Notes: a model not told the origin generated them from the letters alone. 64,000 nt of DNA from Arcobacter lacus (GCF_003063295.1 NZ_MUXF01000001.1:310001-374000); one strand, 5' to 3'; counted from the first letter of the stretch, positions 55,419-64,000 are shown. Translations and numbers: made by a program.

Positions 55419-57416
55419 ATGTTTAAATCAAAAACTATTAATCTCTCTTTTTTAGCTTTTATATTATTGACAAATAACCTAATAGCAAAAGAAGAAACTA
55501 CAACTTTAGAAGCAATCACTGTAACAGCTCAAAAACAAGAAGAAAATGTACAAAAAGTGCCTATTTCTGTCTCTGTTTTTGATGAAATGTCAATAGAAGA
55601 TAAATCTATTGATAGTTTGGAAGATATTGCAAAATATACTCCCAACTTGATGCTTTATAATACTGGACAAGAAGGCTTAATAGTTCCTTCTATTAGAGGA
55701 ATAAGTGGAAATGTTTTATCTTATTCAACTCCTGTTGGGCTGTATGTTGATGGAGTTCCTACTACTAGTGCTTTTGGTTTTGATGATTCGTTAGGAGATA
55801 TTGAAAGAATAGAAGTTTTAAGAGGACCACAAGGAACTTTATATGGTAAAAATAGCGAAGCAGGAGTTATAAATATCATAACAAAACAACCAAATAATGA
55901 AACAAAAGGAAAAATCTTCTCAACAATAGGTAATGAAGGAAGAAAAGATATTGGATTAAATGTAAGTGGTCCAATAATAAAAGATAAATTTTATGTAGGA
56001 GTAGCTTATAAACATCAAGAAAAAGATGGTTTTATAAAAAACAATCTTACAAATGAATATGTAAATGACAAAAAAAGTGATTATGGAAAACTCATTTTAA
56101 GAGCCACTCCAACAGATAATTTAGATGTATCACTAATATCTTCAATACATAAAGAAGACAATGGTGACCATAATTGGGTGAGTTCAACAAACAATAAAAA
56201 CGAAGTTAATTCAAATTTAAAAGGAAGCTCTACTCCCAAAGATACAACTTTTGCTTTAAATGTAAATTATAATATCGATGAAAACTCTAAAATAAAATCA
56301 ATAACTACGAAAAAAGAGTATAAAGATAAAGCTGTTGCTGATGCAGATTTTAGTCCTTTAACTTTAAGACATATTTACAAAAACAATGAATTAAATACAA
56401 TCTCTCAAGAGTTTAGATATGAAACTATTTTAAATAAAACTCAAATTTTGTCTGGAATTTATTTAGATAAAAAAGATGATGATTTACATACTAAAATAGT
56501 AACTCCATTAAATCCAACAGGATTTGCAAATCCACAAGATATGAACTCAAAAAGTATAGGAGTTTTTACAAATATTATTCATCCATTAAATGAAGATTGG
56601 ACTTTAAATGCAGGAATTAGATATGACAAAGAAAAAAAAGAGATACAAGTTAAAAACACAACTATTGATTTAGAAAATAGTTATAACAGCATTTCTCCAA
56701 AAATTGGAATCCAATACAATATAAATGAAAATCAAATGAGCTATTTCACAATAGCTAAAGGTTATAGAAGTGGTGGATTTAATCCTTATGCTCCCTCAAA
56801 TAAACAAGCTTACGATGAAGAAAAACTAATTTCTTATGAACTTGGATATAAAGGAATGTTTTTTGATAATCGTTTAAAATTTAACACAAATATCTACTAT
56901 ATGGATATAAAAGATATGCAAGTGGAAGAAGCTCCAATAGCAGGAACAATTTATATGGTAAATGCTGCAACTGCAACTTCAAAAGGTTTTGAAATGGAGT
57001 TGGAAGGAGTAATTAGTGATGAATTAACTATGTTTGCAAGTGTAGGAGTAAATCAAACTACATTTGATAAATTTGAAGATTTAGCTGGTGATTATAGTGG
57101 AAATTATAATCCACTTGCTCCTAAATATAACTTCAATATTGGATCTTTATACAGAGCAAATAATGGTTTATATGCAAGAGCCGATTTTAATGGATATGGA
57201 AAAACATATTTTGACAAAACAAATACAAACTCACAAAAAGCTTATAGTTTAGTTGATACAAAAATTGGTTATGAAGCAGATGATTTTGATATATATTTTT
57301 ATGTAGATAATTTATTTGATAAAAATTATGATGCAATTGGTGCATATTTTAGTGGAACAACAACTCTTGTAAGAGAAGAACGAGAGTTTGGTATCAAATT
57401 AGCATATAGATTTTAG
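55419..57416 (+). CDS. TonB-dependent siderophore receptor 2, FyuA-like
   Basis: The start at 55419 (AAAGGAG, MFKSKTIN with signal peptide to about residue 24) gives 665 residues. TonB box: TLEAITVTA. Plug: YTPNLMLYNTG, SIRGISGNVL, VGLYVDGVPTTSAFG, IEVLRGPQGTLYGKNSEAGV. Barrel: YFTIAKGYRSGGFNPYAPS and the C-terminal VDNLFDKNYDAIGAYFSG to LAYRF. These stretches resemble the yersiniabactin/pesticin receptor FyuA. It heads an operon with a methyltransferase (9 bp on) and a permease. No palindromic operator of the other receptors is present here. Confidence 0.9.
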   Translation: MFKSKTINLSFLAFILLTNNLIAKEETTTLEAITVTAQKQEENVQKVPISVSVFDEMSIEDKSIDSLEDIAKYTPNLMLYNTGQEGLIVPSIRGISGNVLSYSTPVGLYVDGVPTTSAFGFDDSLGDIERIEVLRGPQGTLYGKNSEAGVINIITKQPNNETKGKIFSTIGNEGRKDIGLNVSGPIIKDKFYVGVAYKHQEKDGFIKNNLTNEYVNDKKSDYGKLILRATPTDNLDVSLISSIHKEDNGDHNWVSSTNNKNEVNSNLKGSSTPKDTTFALNVNYNIDENSKIKSITTKKEYKDKAVADADFSPLTLRHIYKNNELNTISQEFRYETILNKTQILSGIYLDKKDDDLHTKIVTPLNPTGFANPQDMNSKSIGVFTNIIHPLNEDWTLNAGIRYDKEKKEIQVKNTTIDLENSYNSISPKIGIQYNINENQMSYFTIAKGYRSGGFNPYAPSNKQAYDEEKLISYELGYKGMFFDNRLKFNTNIYYMDIKDMQVEEAPIAGTIYMVNAATATSKGFEMELEGVISDELTMFASVGVNQTTFDKFEDLAGDYSGNYNPLAPKYNFNIGSLYRANNGLYARADFNGYGKTYFDKTNTNSQKAYSLVDTKIGYEADDFDIYFYVDNLFDKNYDAIGAYFSGTTTLVREEREFGIKLAYRF

Positions 57417-57425
57417 AGGTTAAAA

Positions 57426-58415
57426 ATGCAAAATATAAACAACTATTTATCACTACTGTTAGCTCAACAAAAAACCGAGATTTTAGAACTAGCTTTAGAG
57501 TTAAAAATCTTTAAATTAATAGAAGAGAATATAAATACGATTTTTATAATCTCTTCAAAAATAAACATAAATGAACATAAAACAAAAATATTATTGGATA
57601 GTTTAGTTTTTATGGAACTTTTGGACATAAATCAAGATAAATATCTCAATACAAAATTTGCTAAAGAATCGTTTATTTATGGAACTTCTTCATATTGTGG
57701 TGATGTTTTTTTACATAGAAAACAGCTAGCTGAAAATGGTAAAAAAATGATGAAATCAATATTTGAAGAAAAAAAAGAGTTAGAAGATATGAAAACTGCA
57801 AAACTTTGGGCAAATGCTTCAAAAAAGTTTTTAAAACAAGAACAAAAAAATCTAATCGCTCCAATGGCAGTTGATATTATAAAAAATTTAAAAGAGTTTT
57901 CTAGCTTAAATAACATGTTAGATCTTGGTTGTGCTTCTGGAGTTATTGGTTTAGAAATTACAAAAAATCATCCAAATATAAAAACAACTTTATTTGATTA
58001 TGAAGAGGTTACAAACATAACAAAAGAACATATAAATGAGTATAACTTACAAAATAGAGTTTTTGTTTTAAGTGGAGATATTGAAAAAAATGACATTGGA
58101 AAAAATTATGATTTAATTTGGTGTAGTAATATTTTCTATTTCTTTAAAAATAAAAAAGAGGTAATAAAAAAAATTTATGATGCTTTAAATCCAAACGGTA
58201 TATTAGTAAGTTGTCATGTTGAAATCGATACAAAAAATAGTCTTGATGAAAATAGTTTTTTTTACTTTTTATCTTTAAATTTACAAGGTAAAAATATCTT
58301 AAAACCTATGGAATTATCTGATATATTTGAAGAAGTTGGATTTAAATCAATAAATTCATACACAACATATAAAACACCTATGACACCGAGTCAAATCCAT
58401 ATTTGTAAGAAGTAA
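57426..58415 (+). CDS. SAM-dependent methyltransferase in a siderophore-uptake operon
   Basis: The 329-residue protein has an N-terminal winged-helix dimerisation domain (about 8-85: ILELALELKIFKLIEENI, ILLDSLVFMELLDINQDKYL), as in small-molecule O-methyltransferases. A class I Rossmann domain follows, with motif I MLDLGCASGVIGLEI (Asp166-Gly172), ISGD-like LSGDIEKNDIG and YDLIWCSNIFYFF. The substrate is unknown. Between receptor and permease genes, a siderophore or a derived chelator is the obvious candidate. It begins 9 bp after the receptor stop and ends 3 bp before the permease. Confidence 0.85.
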   Translation: MQNINNYLSLLLAQQKTEILELALELKIFKLIEENINTIFIISSKININEHKTKILLDSLVFMELLDINQDKYLNTKFAKESFIYGTSSYCGDVFLHRKQLAENGKKMMKSIFEEKKELEDMKTAKLWANASKKFLKQEQKNLIAPMAVDIIKNLKEFSSLNNMLDLGCASGVIGLEITKNHPNIKTTLFDYEEVTNITKEHINEYNLQNRVFVLSGDIEKNDIGKNYDLIWCSNIFYFFKNKKEVIKKIYDALNPNGILVSCHVEIDTKNSLDENSFFYFLSLNLQGKNILKPMELSDIFEEVGFKSINSYTTYKTPMTPSQIHICKK

Positions 58416-58418
58416 ATT

Positions 58419-59594
58419 ATGAATCAACTAACTAAAAAAAATATTCTGTTTTCAATTTTATTTACAGCAATTTTAACTCCTATGATTTTTTTTGTCATGG
58501 GACTTCCTATGATTTTACAAATAAAAGGTTTTGATGCATCATTAATTGGAATTTTTCAATTAGCAGGTTTACCGATGATATTTAAGTTTTTAATGTCTCC
58601 ACCAATAGATAAAATAGTATTTGAAAAAAAACACTATAAGAAATGGACATTTTATATAGGAATATTATATATTTTACTTCTAATTATAATTAGTTTTTTA
58701 TCTTTAGAAAATAGCATTTATTCTGTTTTTATAGCTATTTTGATAACTGCATTTATTTCAACTTTTATGGATATTCCACTTAATGCTTTGGCTATAAAAA
58801 CTTTCACAAAAGAGCAAAGTTTAAGTGCAGGAAGTTATAAAATAAGTGCTTATAGTATGGCATCACTATTAGGTGGAGGAATCTTTTTACTTGTTTTTAA
58901 TCATCTTGGTTGGAACTTAACTTTTATTTTAATGGCTCTTTTGGTTCTATTTTCATTATTTGCTTTGTATTTTATAGAAGAAAATGATGAAATAATATAT
59001 GTAGAAAAAATCTCTTCAAAAAATATAATCACTTTTTTCAAACAAAAAGATATTGGTATTTGGATTTTTATTTTAAGTTTTTATTTTGTCTCAATAAGTG
59101 CTCTTTGGGTATTTATGAAACCATATTTGATTCACAAAGGTGTAAAACCAGATGATGTAGCTATTTGGGTTGGAATTTATGGAAGTTTCATAGCTATTTT
59201 AGGTGGAGCTTTAAGTAACTATATTGGGAAGAAGTTTTCAAAAAAGAATCTACTTATTATTTTTATGTTTTTTAATATTTTTAGTACAAGCCTTTTGATT
59301 TTTATTGAACAGTATAATCTAACATTTTATTATCTAATCATAAGTGTTACTTTTATAGCTTTAGCCATTGCTTTATCATCAGCTATAATTTTTTCTATGA
59401 TTATGGATTATTCAAGAAAAGAATCACGAGCTATTGATTATTCAGTTCAATCAAGTATTTTTTCATTTACTAGAATAATTTCTGCTGTAATCGCAGGAAT
59501 AATTGTTTCCAATTTTGGTTTTGACAAAATGTTTATTTTTGAACTATTTTGTTTAATTTTAGTCACTTTTGTTATCTATAAAAAGTATATTTAG
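58419..59594 (+). CDS. MFS transporter, RhtX/FptX/YbtX-like siderophore permease
   Basis: The 391-residue protein has about 12 membrane helices and belongs to the AmpG-like MFS branch (LTPMIFFVMGLPMILQIKGF, GIFQLAGLPMIFKFLMSPPID, SAGSYKISAYSMASLLGGGI). Members such as RhtX and FptX take siderophores across the inner membrane as single-component permeases. Operon position after a FyuA-like receptor and methyltransferase strongly supports that role. No ABC-type siderophore permease is present nearby. Confidence 0.85.
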   Translation: MNQLTKKNILFSILFTAILTPMIFFVMGLPMILQIKGFDASLIGIFQLAGLPMIFKFLMSPPIDKIVFEKKHYKKWTFYIGILYILLLIIISFLSLENSIYSVFIAILITAFISTFMDIPLNALAIKTFTKEQSLSAGSYKISAYSMASLLGGGIFLLVFNHLGWNLTFILMALLVLFSLFALYFIEENDEIIYVEKISSKNIITFFKQKDIGIWIFILSFYFVSISALWVFMKPYLIHKGVKPDDVAIWVGIYGSFIAILGGALSNYIGKKFSKKNLLIIFMFFNIFSTSLLIFIEQYNLTFYYLIISVTFIALAIALSSAIIFSMIMDYSRKESRAIDYSVQSSIFSFTRIISAVIAGIIVSNFGFDKMFIFELFCLILVTFVIYKKYI

Positions 59595-59608
59595 TAGTTG
59601 TATTAACT

Positions 59609-59661
59609 TTTAACTAAGTTGCATTTAGTAATATTTCATTCAATTTTGCAATTTAGTCGCA
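59609..59661 (+). promoter_or_regulatory. Paired palindromic operators upstream of the DUF1624 gene
   Basis: TTTAACTAAGTTGCA (59609-59623, two mismatches to the consensus) and TGCAATTTAGTCGCA (59647-59661) have centres 38 bp apart. TAATAT (59629-59634) between them is a probable -10. This is the same arrangement as upstream of receptors 1 and 3, but with weaker copies. Confidence 0.65.
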
Positions 59662-59678
59662 TTTAAAGGTCAAAAAAT

Positions 59679-60842
59679 ATGAATACTACTTCAACAACAC
59701 AACAACTAAATCAAAGACTCTTTTCGATAGATATTCTAAGAGGTTTTGTAATGGTTATTATGATACTTGATCATGTAAGAGAAACTTTTTTCCTTCATTA
59801 TCAGATGAGTGATCCTATGGATATTACATCAACAGATACTATTTTAATTATTTGTAGATTTTTAGCACATATTTGTGCCCCTACTTTTATATTTTTAACT
59901 GGACTTTCTGCATATTTATATATGCAAAAAGTTCAAAGTAAAAAAGAAACTTCTTGGTTTTTATTTACAAGAGGATTATTTTTAATCTTTTTAGAATTAA
60001 CTTTTGTAAATTTCGCTTGGACATTTGAGTTCCCGATGGAAAAACTATATTTACAAGTAATCTGGGCTATTGGATTTAGTATGATTTTTCTTTCAGTATT
60101 GATTTATCTTCCAAAAAAGATTCTTTTTATTCTTGCTATTATAATCATCTTTGGACACAATTTATTAGATTCTGTACATTTTGAAAAAGATTCTATTTTT
60201 TATATACCTTGGGCAGTTTTACATGAAAGAACTTGGATAGAGTTTTCACAAGATTTTAAAGTTAGAACTTCGTATCCTATTTTACCTTGGATTGGTGTAA
60301 TATCTCTTGGCTTTATAGCAGGAGAGTGGTTTAATAAAAATATAAATTTCCAAACAAGAAAAAACTATCTTCTAAAAACTACTCTTATTTTATTATCTAG
60401 TTTTATTGTGATTAGGTTTATAAATGTTTATGGAGATACACCATATATAAATTATGCCTCTATTTCAAATACTATTTTAAGTTTTTTTAATATTACAAAA
60501 TATCCTCCATCACTACTTTTTATTTTACTTACTTTAGGAATTTGTACTTTTTTACTTATGCTTTTTGAGAAATATCAAAACTTAAAATCAATTTCATGGT
60601 TAAAAAATTTTGGTGCAGCTCCTATGTTTTTTTATCTTCTTCATTTGTATTTTTTAAAATTTTTATATCTTAGTGCAGTTGCAATTTATGGTTTAAATCA
60701 AGGTCTATATTTTGGGTTTTCTCATACATGGCAAATGCCTTTATTATCGATTCTTTTTGCATTTATTTTATATTTTCCTACTAAATGGTATGCAAATTTA
60801 AAACAAAAAAGAAGAGATATAAAATGGTTAAAATATCTATAA
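59679..60842 (+). CDS. DUF1624 / heparan-alpha-glucosaminide N-acetyltransferase-like membrane protein
   Basis: The 387-residue inner-membrane protein has about 10 helices and the family N-terminus SIDILRGFVMVIMILDHVRE (16-35, with Arg21 and His32), ICAPTFIFLTGLSAYLY, YPILPWIGVISLGF and LKNFGAAPMFFYLLHLY. Relatives move acetyl groups across membranes to sugars. The acceptor here is unknown. It is a single gene with a complete operator pair of its own, matching those of two TonB receptors, so it belongs to the same regulon. Confidence 0.85.
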   Translation: MNTTSTTQQLNQRLFSIDILRGFVMVIMILDHVRETFFLHYQMSDPMDITSTDTILIICRFLAHICAPTFIFLTGLSAYLYMQKVQSKKETSWFLFTRGLFLIFLELTFVNFAWTFEFPMEKLYLQVIWAIGFSMIFLSVLIYLPKKILFILAIIIIFGHNLLDSVHFEKDSIFYIPWAVLHERTWIEFSQDFKVRTSYPILPWIGVISLGFIAGEWFNKNINFQTRKNYLLKTTLILLSSFIVIRFINVYGDTPYINYASISNTILSFFNITKYPPSLLFILLTLGICTFLLMLFEKYQNLKSISWLKNFGAAPMFFYLLHLYFLKFLYLSAVAIYGLNQGLYFGFSHTWQMPLLSILFAFILYFPTKWYANLKQKRRDIKWLKYL

Positions 60843-60884
60843 ATAAATCTTATATGAGCTAAACTTAACAAATTTTTCTTAAGT

Positions 60885-60938
60885 TGCGACTAAGTTGCAC
60901 TAAGTAATATTCTACTTTTATTTTGCAACTTAGTTGCT
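60885..60938 (+). promoter_or_regulatory. Paired palindromic operators upstream of TonB receptor 3
   Basis: TGCGACTAAGTTGCA (60885-60899) and TGCAACTTAGTTGCT (60924-60938) have centres 39 bp apart, with TAATAT (60905-60910) between. The first copy also contains a direct repeat AAGTTGC-GACT-AAGTTGC. Same layout as the pairs at 51668-51713 and 59609-59661. Confidence 0.7.
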
Positions 60939-60964
60939 TTTTATACTTAAGGAAAACAGATAAA

Positions 60965-63070
60965 ATGAAACCTATAAAAAATACAATTACTTATTCAATT
61001 TGCTTATCGATAAGTTTGCTATCACAAACTTTTGCTCAAGAGACAACAGTTTTAGATGAGATAAAAGTCTCAACTGAAAATAGCAATTATTCAACACAAA
61101 ATGATAACTACTACAAAACAAAATCACAATCAGCGACAAAAACTGATACTCCTATTAGAGAAACTCCTCAATCAGTACAAGTTGTTTCAAATGAGATTAT
61201 CAAAGAACTTAATGCAGTTAAAATAGAAGATGTTTTAGATTATACAAGTGGTGTATCAAGACAAAATAACTTTGCTGGTATGTGGGATAATTTTTCGATT
61301 AGAGGATTTGCAGGAAACGAAAATACTGGAATGAGTTTACTAAAAAATGGTTTTGCAGATAATCGTGGATATAACGCTCCAAGAGATACAGCAAATATTG
61401 AAAGTATAGAGTTTTTAAAAGGACCATCAGGTTCTTTATATGGAAATAGTGAGCCAGGAGGAACTATAAATATTGTAACAAAAGAGCCAAAGTTTACAAA
61501 AGAACATTCAATTAAAGCTGATGTAGGAAGTTATGATTTTTATAGAATGGCTTTAGATTCTACAGCTCCTATAAATGATAATTTAGCTTATAGATTAAAT
61601 GTAGCTACAGAAAAAAAAGGAAGTTTTAGAGATCATATTGAAAGTCAAAGATATGTTGTTGCTCCATCTTTACTTTATTCTATCAATGACGATACTTTTG
61701 TATCTTATATGGGAGAATTTATTGAACAAAAAGCTCCATTTGATAGAGGAATTGCTTTAATAGATGGAAAAAATGTAATGAATCCTAAAAATTTTCTTGG
61801 TAATCCAGATGATGGTGATGTAACACTTAAAAATCAAACTCATCAACTAAAACTAGAACACTATTTTTCTGATAGTTGGAGCAGTAGAATGGGAGTTGCA
61901 TATAAAAATAATAGCTTAAAAGGTTTTGGTTCAGAAGTTACTCCAGCAACAAAAATAACAACAGATAGCATAAATCTTCGTACAAGATATAGAAATTATA
62001 CTTCAGATGATATTCAATTTCAAGCTGATTTACAAAATGTTACTGATATAAAAGATGCTACAAATACTCTTTTATTTGGAGTAGAAACATATCGTTTTGA
62101 ACAAGATTCAATACTTTACACTAACAAAGATACAGTAAGAGTTGATAATATTCGTTCAAATCCTACTTATACAGTTTTAAAAACTGGATTAGGAAGTCTA
62201 AGCACAGACAAATATGAAGAGCAAAAAGGAATAGCTTTATTTGTTCAAGATGAAGTAGCTTATAAAGACTTTAGATTTCTTACGGGACTTAGATATGATG
62301 AAGTTAGAATGGATAATGTAAATCATCTTGATAGTAGCTCTGTAAAACAAAATGATTATGCAGTTTCTCCAAGAGTTGGAATTACATACCTAATAGATGA
62401 TATGTGGTCTGTTTATACAACATCTGGAACATCATTTAGACCAAATACAGGAACAGACATAGATGGAAAAACATTTGAATCTGAAAGAAGTGTATCAATA
62501 GAAACTGGTTTAAAATTTGAATCCGAAGATAAAAAAACTGGTGGAACTTTATCTTTTTACCAAATTGAGAAAAAAAATGTATTAGCAAAAGACCCAAATG
62601 ATGACTCATATTTTATTGCAACAGGAAAAGTTAAAAGTAAAGGTATAGAGTTTGATTTTAATGGAAAAATCACAGACAATATTAAAGCAAATTTCAACTA
62701 TACATATACAGATGCAAAAGTTGTAGAAGATTCTACTTATGAAGGAAATGAACTTTTAAATATTCCAAAACACACTTCAAGTGTTCTTTTAATGTGGGAA
62801 GATTCATTGTCTCTAAATAGCTCTTATGGTATAGGAACTGGTGTAACTTATGTTGGTAGAAAAGCAGGAAATGTAAATAATGATTTTTATTTACCAGATT
62901 ATACAACAGCAAAAATCGTTTCTTACTATAAAGTAAATAAAGAGTTAAATTTTAGTTTAAACATTGATAATTTATTTGATAAAGAGTATATCGCAAGTAG
63001 TTATGATGTATCTTGGCTTACAGTTGGTAATCCACGAACTGCAACATTAAGTATGACTTATAAATTTTAG
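60965..63070 (+). CDS. TonB-dependent siderophore receptor 3 (FhuA/FpvA type)
   Basis: The start at 60965 (AAGGAAAAC, MKPIKNT) gives 701 residues; the in-frame ATG at 60923 lies in the operator and is rejected. Signal peptide (about 1-26), TonB box TTVLDEIKVS, and plug with TDTPIRETPQSVQVVSNEII, VLDYTSGVSRQNNF, FLKGPSGSLYGNSEPGGTIN, the signature of hydroxamate-type siderophore receptors. Barrel: YAVSPRVGITYLIDDMWSVY, STGTSFRPNTG-like loop (TTSGTSFRPNTG), and C-terminal FSLNIDNLFDKEYIASSYD to SMTYKF. Likely ligand is a xenosiderophore of the ferrichrome or pyoverdine kind. Confidence 0.9.
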   Translation: MKPIKNTITYSICLSISLLSQTFAQETTVLDEIKVSTENSNYSTQNDNYYKTKSQSATKTDTPIRETPQSVQVVSNEIIKELNAVKIEDVLDYTSGVSRQNNFAGMWDNFSIRGFAGNENTGMSLLKNGFADNRGYNAPRDTANIESIEFLKGPSGSLYGNSEPGGTINIVTKEPKFTKEHSIKADVGSYDFYRMALDSTAPINDNLAYRLNVATEKKGSFRDHIESQRYVVAPSLLYSINDDTFVSYMGEFIEQKAPFDRGIALIDGKNVMNPKNFLGNPDDGDVTLKNQTHQLKLEHYFSDSWSSRMGVAYKNNSLKGFGSEVTPATKITTDSINLRTRYRNYTSDDIQFQADLQNVTDIKDATNTLLFGVETYRFEQDSILYTNKDTVRVDNIRSNPTYTVLKTGLGSLSTDKYEEQKGIALFVQDEVAYKDFRFLTGLRYDEVRMDNVNHLDSSSVKQNDYAVSPRVGITYLIDDMWSVYTTSGTSFRPNTGTDIDGKTFESERSVSIETGLKFESEDKKTGGTLSFYQIEKKNVLAKDPNDDSYFIATGKVKSKGIEFDFNGKITDNIKANFNYTYTDAKVVEDSTYEGNELLNIPKHTSSVLLMWEDSLSLNSSYGIGTGVTYVGRKAGNVNNDFYLPDYTTAKIVSYYKVNKELNFSLNIDNLFDKEYIASSYDVSWLTVGNPRTATLSMTYKF

Positions 63071-63109
63071 TAACTTTCGATATAATCCAAATAAAAAAAG
63101 GATTATGAT

Positions 63110-64000
63110 TTGAGAATTTTATCAGGTATTCAACCATCAGGAACTATTCATATAGGAAACTACTTTGGTATGATAAAAAAGATGATAGAGTCACAAAATG
63201 AAGGTGAACTTTTTGCATTTTTAGCATCATATCATGCTTTAACATCAGTAAAAGATAAAGAAGCTTTAGAAAATAATACTTATGAAGCAGCAATTAACTT
63301 TTTAGCGCTTGGAATGGACCCAGAAAAATCAACATTTTGGGTTCAACATGATGTAAAAGAGGTTCTTGAGTTATATTGGATACTATCAAATCATACTTCA
63401 ATGGGATTACTAGAGCGAGCACACTCATACAAAGATAAAACTGCACGAGGAATTGTTGCTGGGCATGGATTATTTTCATATCCAGTTTTAATGGCAGCTG
63501 ATATTTTATTATTTGACTCAAATATAGTTCCAGTTGGAAAAGACCAAATTCAACACGTTGAAATGACAAGAGATATTGCAACTTCATTTAATCACGCTTA
63601 TGGTAAAGAGATTTTTATTTTACCAGAAGCAAAAGTTGATGAAGTAGTTGCAACAGTTCCAGGAACGGATGGAGCTAAAATGTCTAAATCATATAACAAC
63701 ACAATTGATATGTTTACATCACCAAAACAAAGAAAAAAACAAGTTATGGGAATAGTAACTGACTCAAAAGAACTTGATGAACCAAAAGAGTGGGAAAATT
63801 GTAATATTTATACTTTATGTAAACTATTTATGAATGAAGATGAATTAAAAGATTTACAAAAAAGATATGCAACTCCAGGTGAAGGTTATGGACATTTTAA
63901 AATGACATTGCTTGATAAAATAAATGAATATTTTGCACCTTATGAAGAAAAAAGAGAATACTATTTAAACAACAAAAAAGAGGTAAGAGAGATTTTAGCT
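63110..64000 (+). CDS. trpS: Tryptophanyl-tRNA synthetase (3' end beyond window)
   Basis: The reading frame starts with TTG at 63110: the nearby ATG at 63105 is out of frame and hits a stop at once. An AAAGG site lies about 8 bases upstream. It gives 297 residues up to the window end, about 25 short of full length. Class I signatures are SGTIHIGNYFG (10-20) and [12 protein letters not shown] near 190. TATAAT at 63081-63086 is a probable -10. ATAATCC (63082-63088) and GGATTAT (63100-63106, covering the ribosome-binding site) form an inverted repeat. Confidence 0.95.
   Translation, partial: MRILSGIQPSGTIHIGNYFGMIKKMIESQNEGELFAFLASYHALTSVKDKEALENNTYEAAINFLALGMDPEKSTFWVQHDVKEVLELYWILSNHTSMGLLERAHSYKDKTARGIVAGHGLFSYPVLMAADILLFDSNIVPVGKDQIQHVEMTRDIATSFNHAYGKEIFILPEAKVDEVVATVPGTDGAKMSKSYNNTIDMFTSPKQRKKQVMGIVTDSKELDEPKEWENCNIYTLCKLFMNEDELKDLQKRYATPGEGYGHFKMTLLDKINEYFAPYEEKREYYLNNKKEVREILA

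Noticed and set aside
54379-59594. Siderophore biosynthesis cluster
   Set aside because: Only uptake-type genes and one methyltransferase are present; there are no NRPS, NIS synthetase or salicylate genes.
51668-60938. The 15-bp palindromes as mobile-element ends or miniature inverted repeats
   Set aside because: They are short, lie in pairs around -10 elements upstream of genes, and lack target duplications or a transposase; operators explain them better.
1-64000. CRISPR arrays, insertion sequences or prophage
   Set aside because: No regularly spaced repeat array, transposase, integrase or phage structural gene was seen on either strand.
1-64000. tRNA or rRNA genes
   Set aside because: Intergenic gaps are short and none showed a cloverleaf with the GTTCGA-type arm or conserved rRNA stretches.

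Overview
The window is a low-GC, gene-dense chromosomal segment from a member of the Campylobacterota, most likely Arcobacter/Aliarcobacter (family Arcobacteraceae). The evidence is gene content and order. The runs folC / lptE-like / leuS, secF-secD-yajC with lnt, proS-hemA-polyprenyl synthase-DUF2018, and the PEB4-like PpiC chaperone with class II fba are arrangements I know from Campylobacter and Helicobacter relatives. A CosR/HsrA-type regulator and an nrfH-nrfA-ccsBA(nrfI) operon of the Wolinella type are also present. I found no rRNA, tRNA, CRISPR array, insertion sequence or prophage, and no gene-free stretch longer than about 300 bases.

Layout. 1-9.5 kb: the 5' part of mfd with a small partner gene, a coiled-coil protein, a DUF445 membrane protein, a bifunctional acyltransferase resembling ornithine-lipid synthase OlsF, a TOTE-type primase-helicase fusion, folC and an LptE-like lipoprotein. 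9.5-20.9 kb: leuS, the flagellar stator genes motA-motB plus a small membrane protein, secF-secD-yajC, lnt, and a DUF3015-DUF4105 pair. 21-30 kb: housekeeping genes on the minus strand (cca, mscS, proS, hemA, polyprenyl synthase, DUF2018, hisD, aroK, a PLP enzyme). 30-41 kb: exbB/exbD, aldehyde dehydrogenase with DUF779, fba, a PpiC chaperone, a two-component pair whose regulator is a CosR/HsrA orthologue, a CoA-binding protein, a DHH phosphoesterase, an Rrf2 regulator, rpsO, a TrpD2-like protein and cobA. 41-49 kb: a PAS-GGDEF-EAL protein, a small secreted protein, and the nitrite-ammonification operon nrfH-nrfA-nrfI. 49-64 kb: serS, a Co/Ni efflux pair (DmeF/DmeR-like), and an iron/metal uptake region with three TonB-dependent receptors, mntP, an AraC regulator, a methyltransferase, an MFS siderophore permease, a DUF1624 membrane acyltransferase, and the start of trpS.

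How the genes work together. The 51-63 kb block is the main accessory region. Two TonB receptors and the DUF1624 gene each have a pair of near-identical 15-bp palindromes (consensus TGCAACTNAGTTGCA) bracketing the -10 element, so they probably form one regulon under an unidentified repressor. The middle receptor is FyuA-like. It is divergent from an AraC/YbtA-type regulator and is followed by a methyltransferase and an FptX/RhtX/YbtX-type permease, which suggests uptake and possibly processing of a foreign siderophore.

The observations I rate highest are: (1) a DUF4105 (Lnb-type) protein with a predicted beta-barrel tail lying next to classical lnt; (2) a CosR/HsrA orthologue that keeps its phosphorylatable Asp and sits beside a histidine kinase, with a tandem TTTAAS repeat at its own start; (3) the shared operator regulon; (4) a TOTE primase-helicase whose primase motifs look inactivated; (5) a PhoB-box-like repeat in front of the OlsF-like gene; (6) a CsoR/RcnR-family sensor with a rearranged metal site. 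All functional calls come from reading motifs by eye; no database search was possible.
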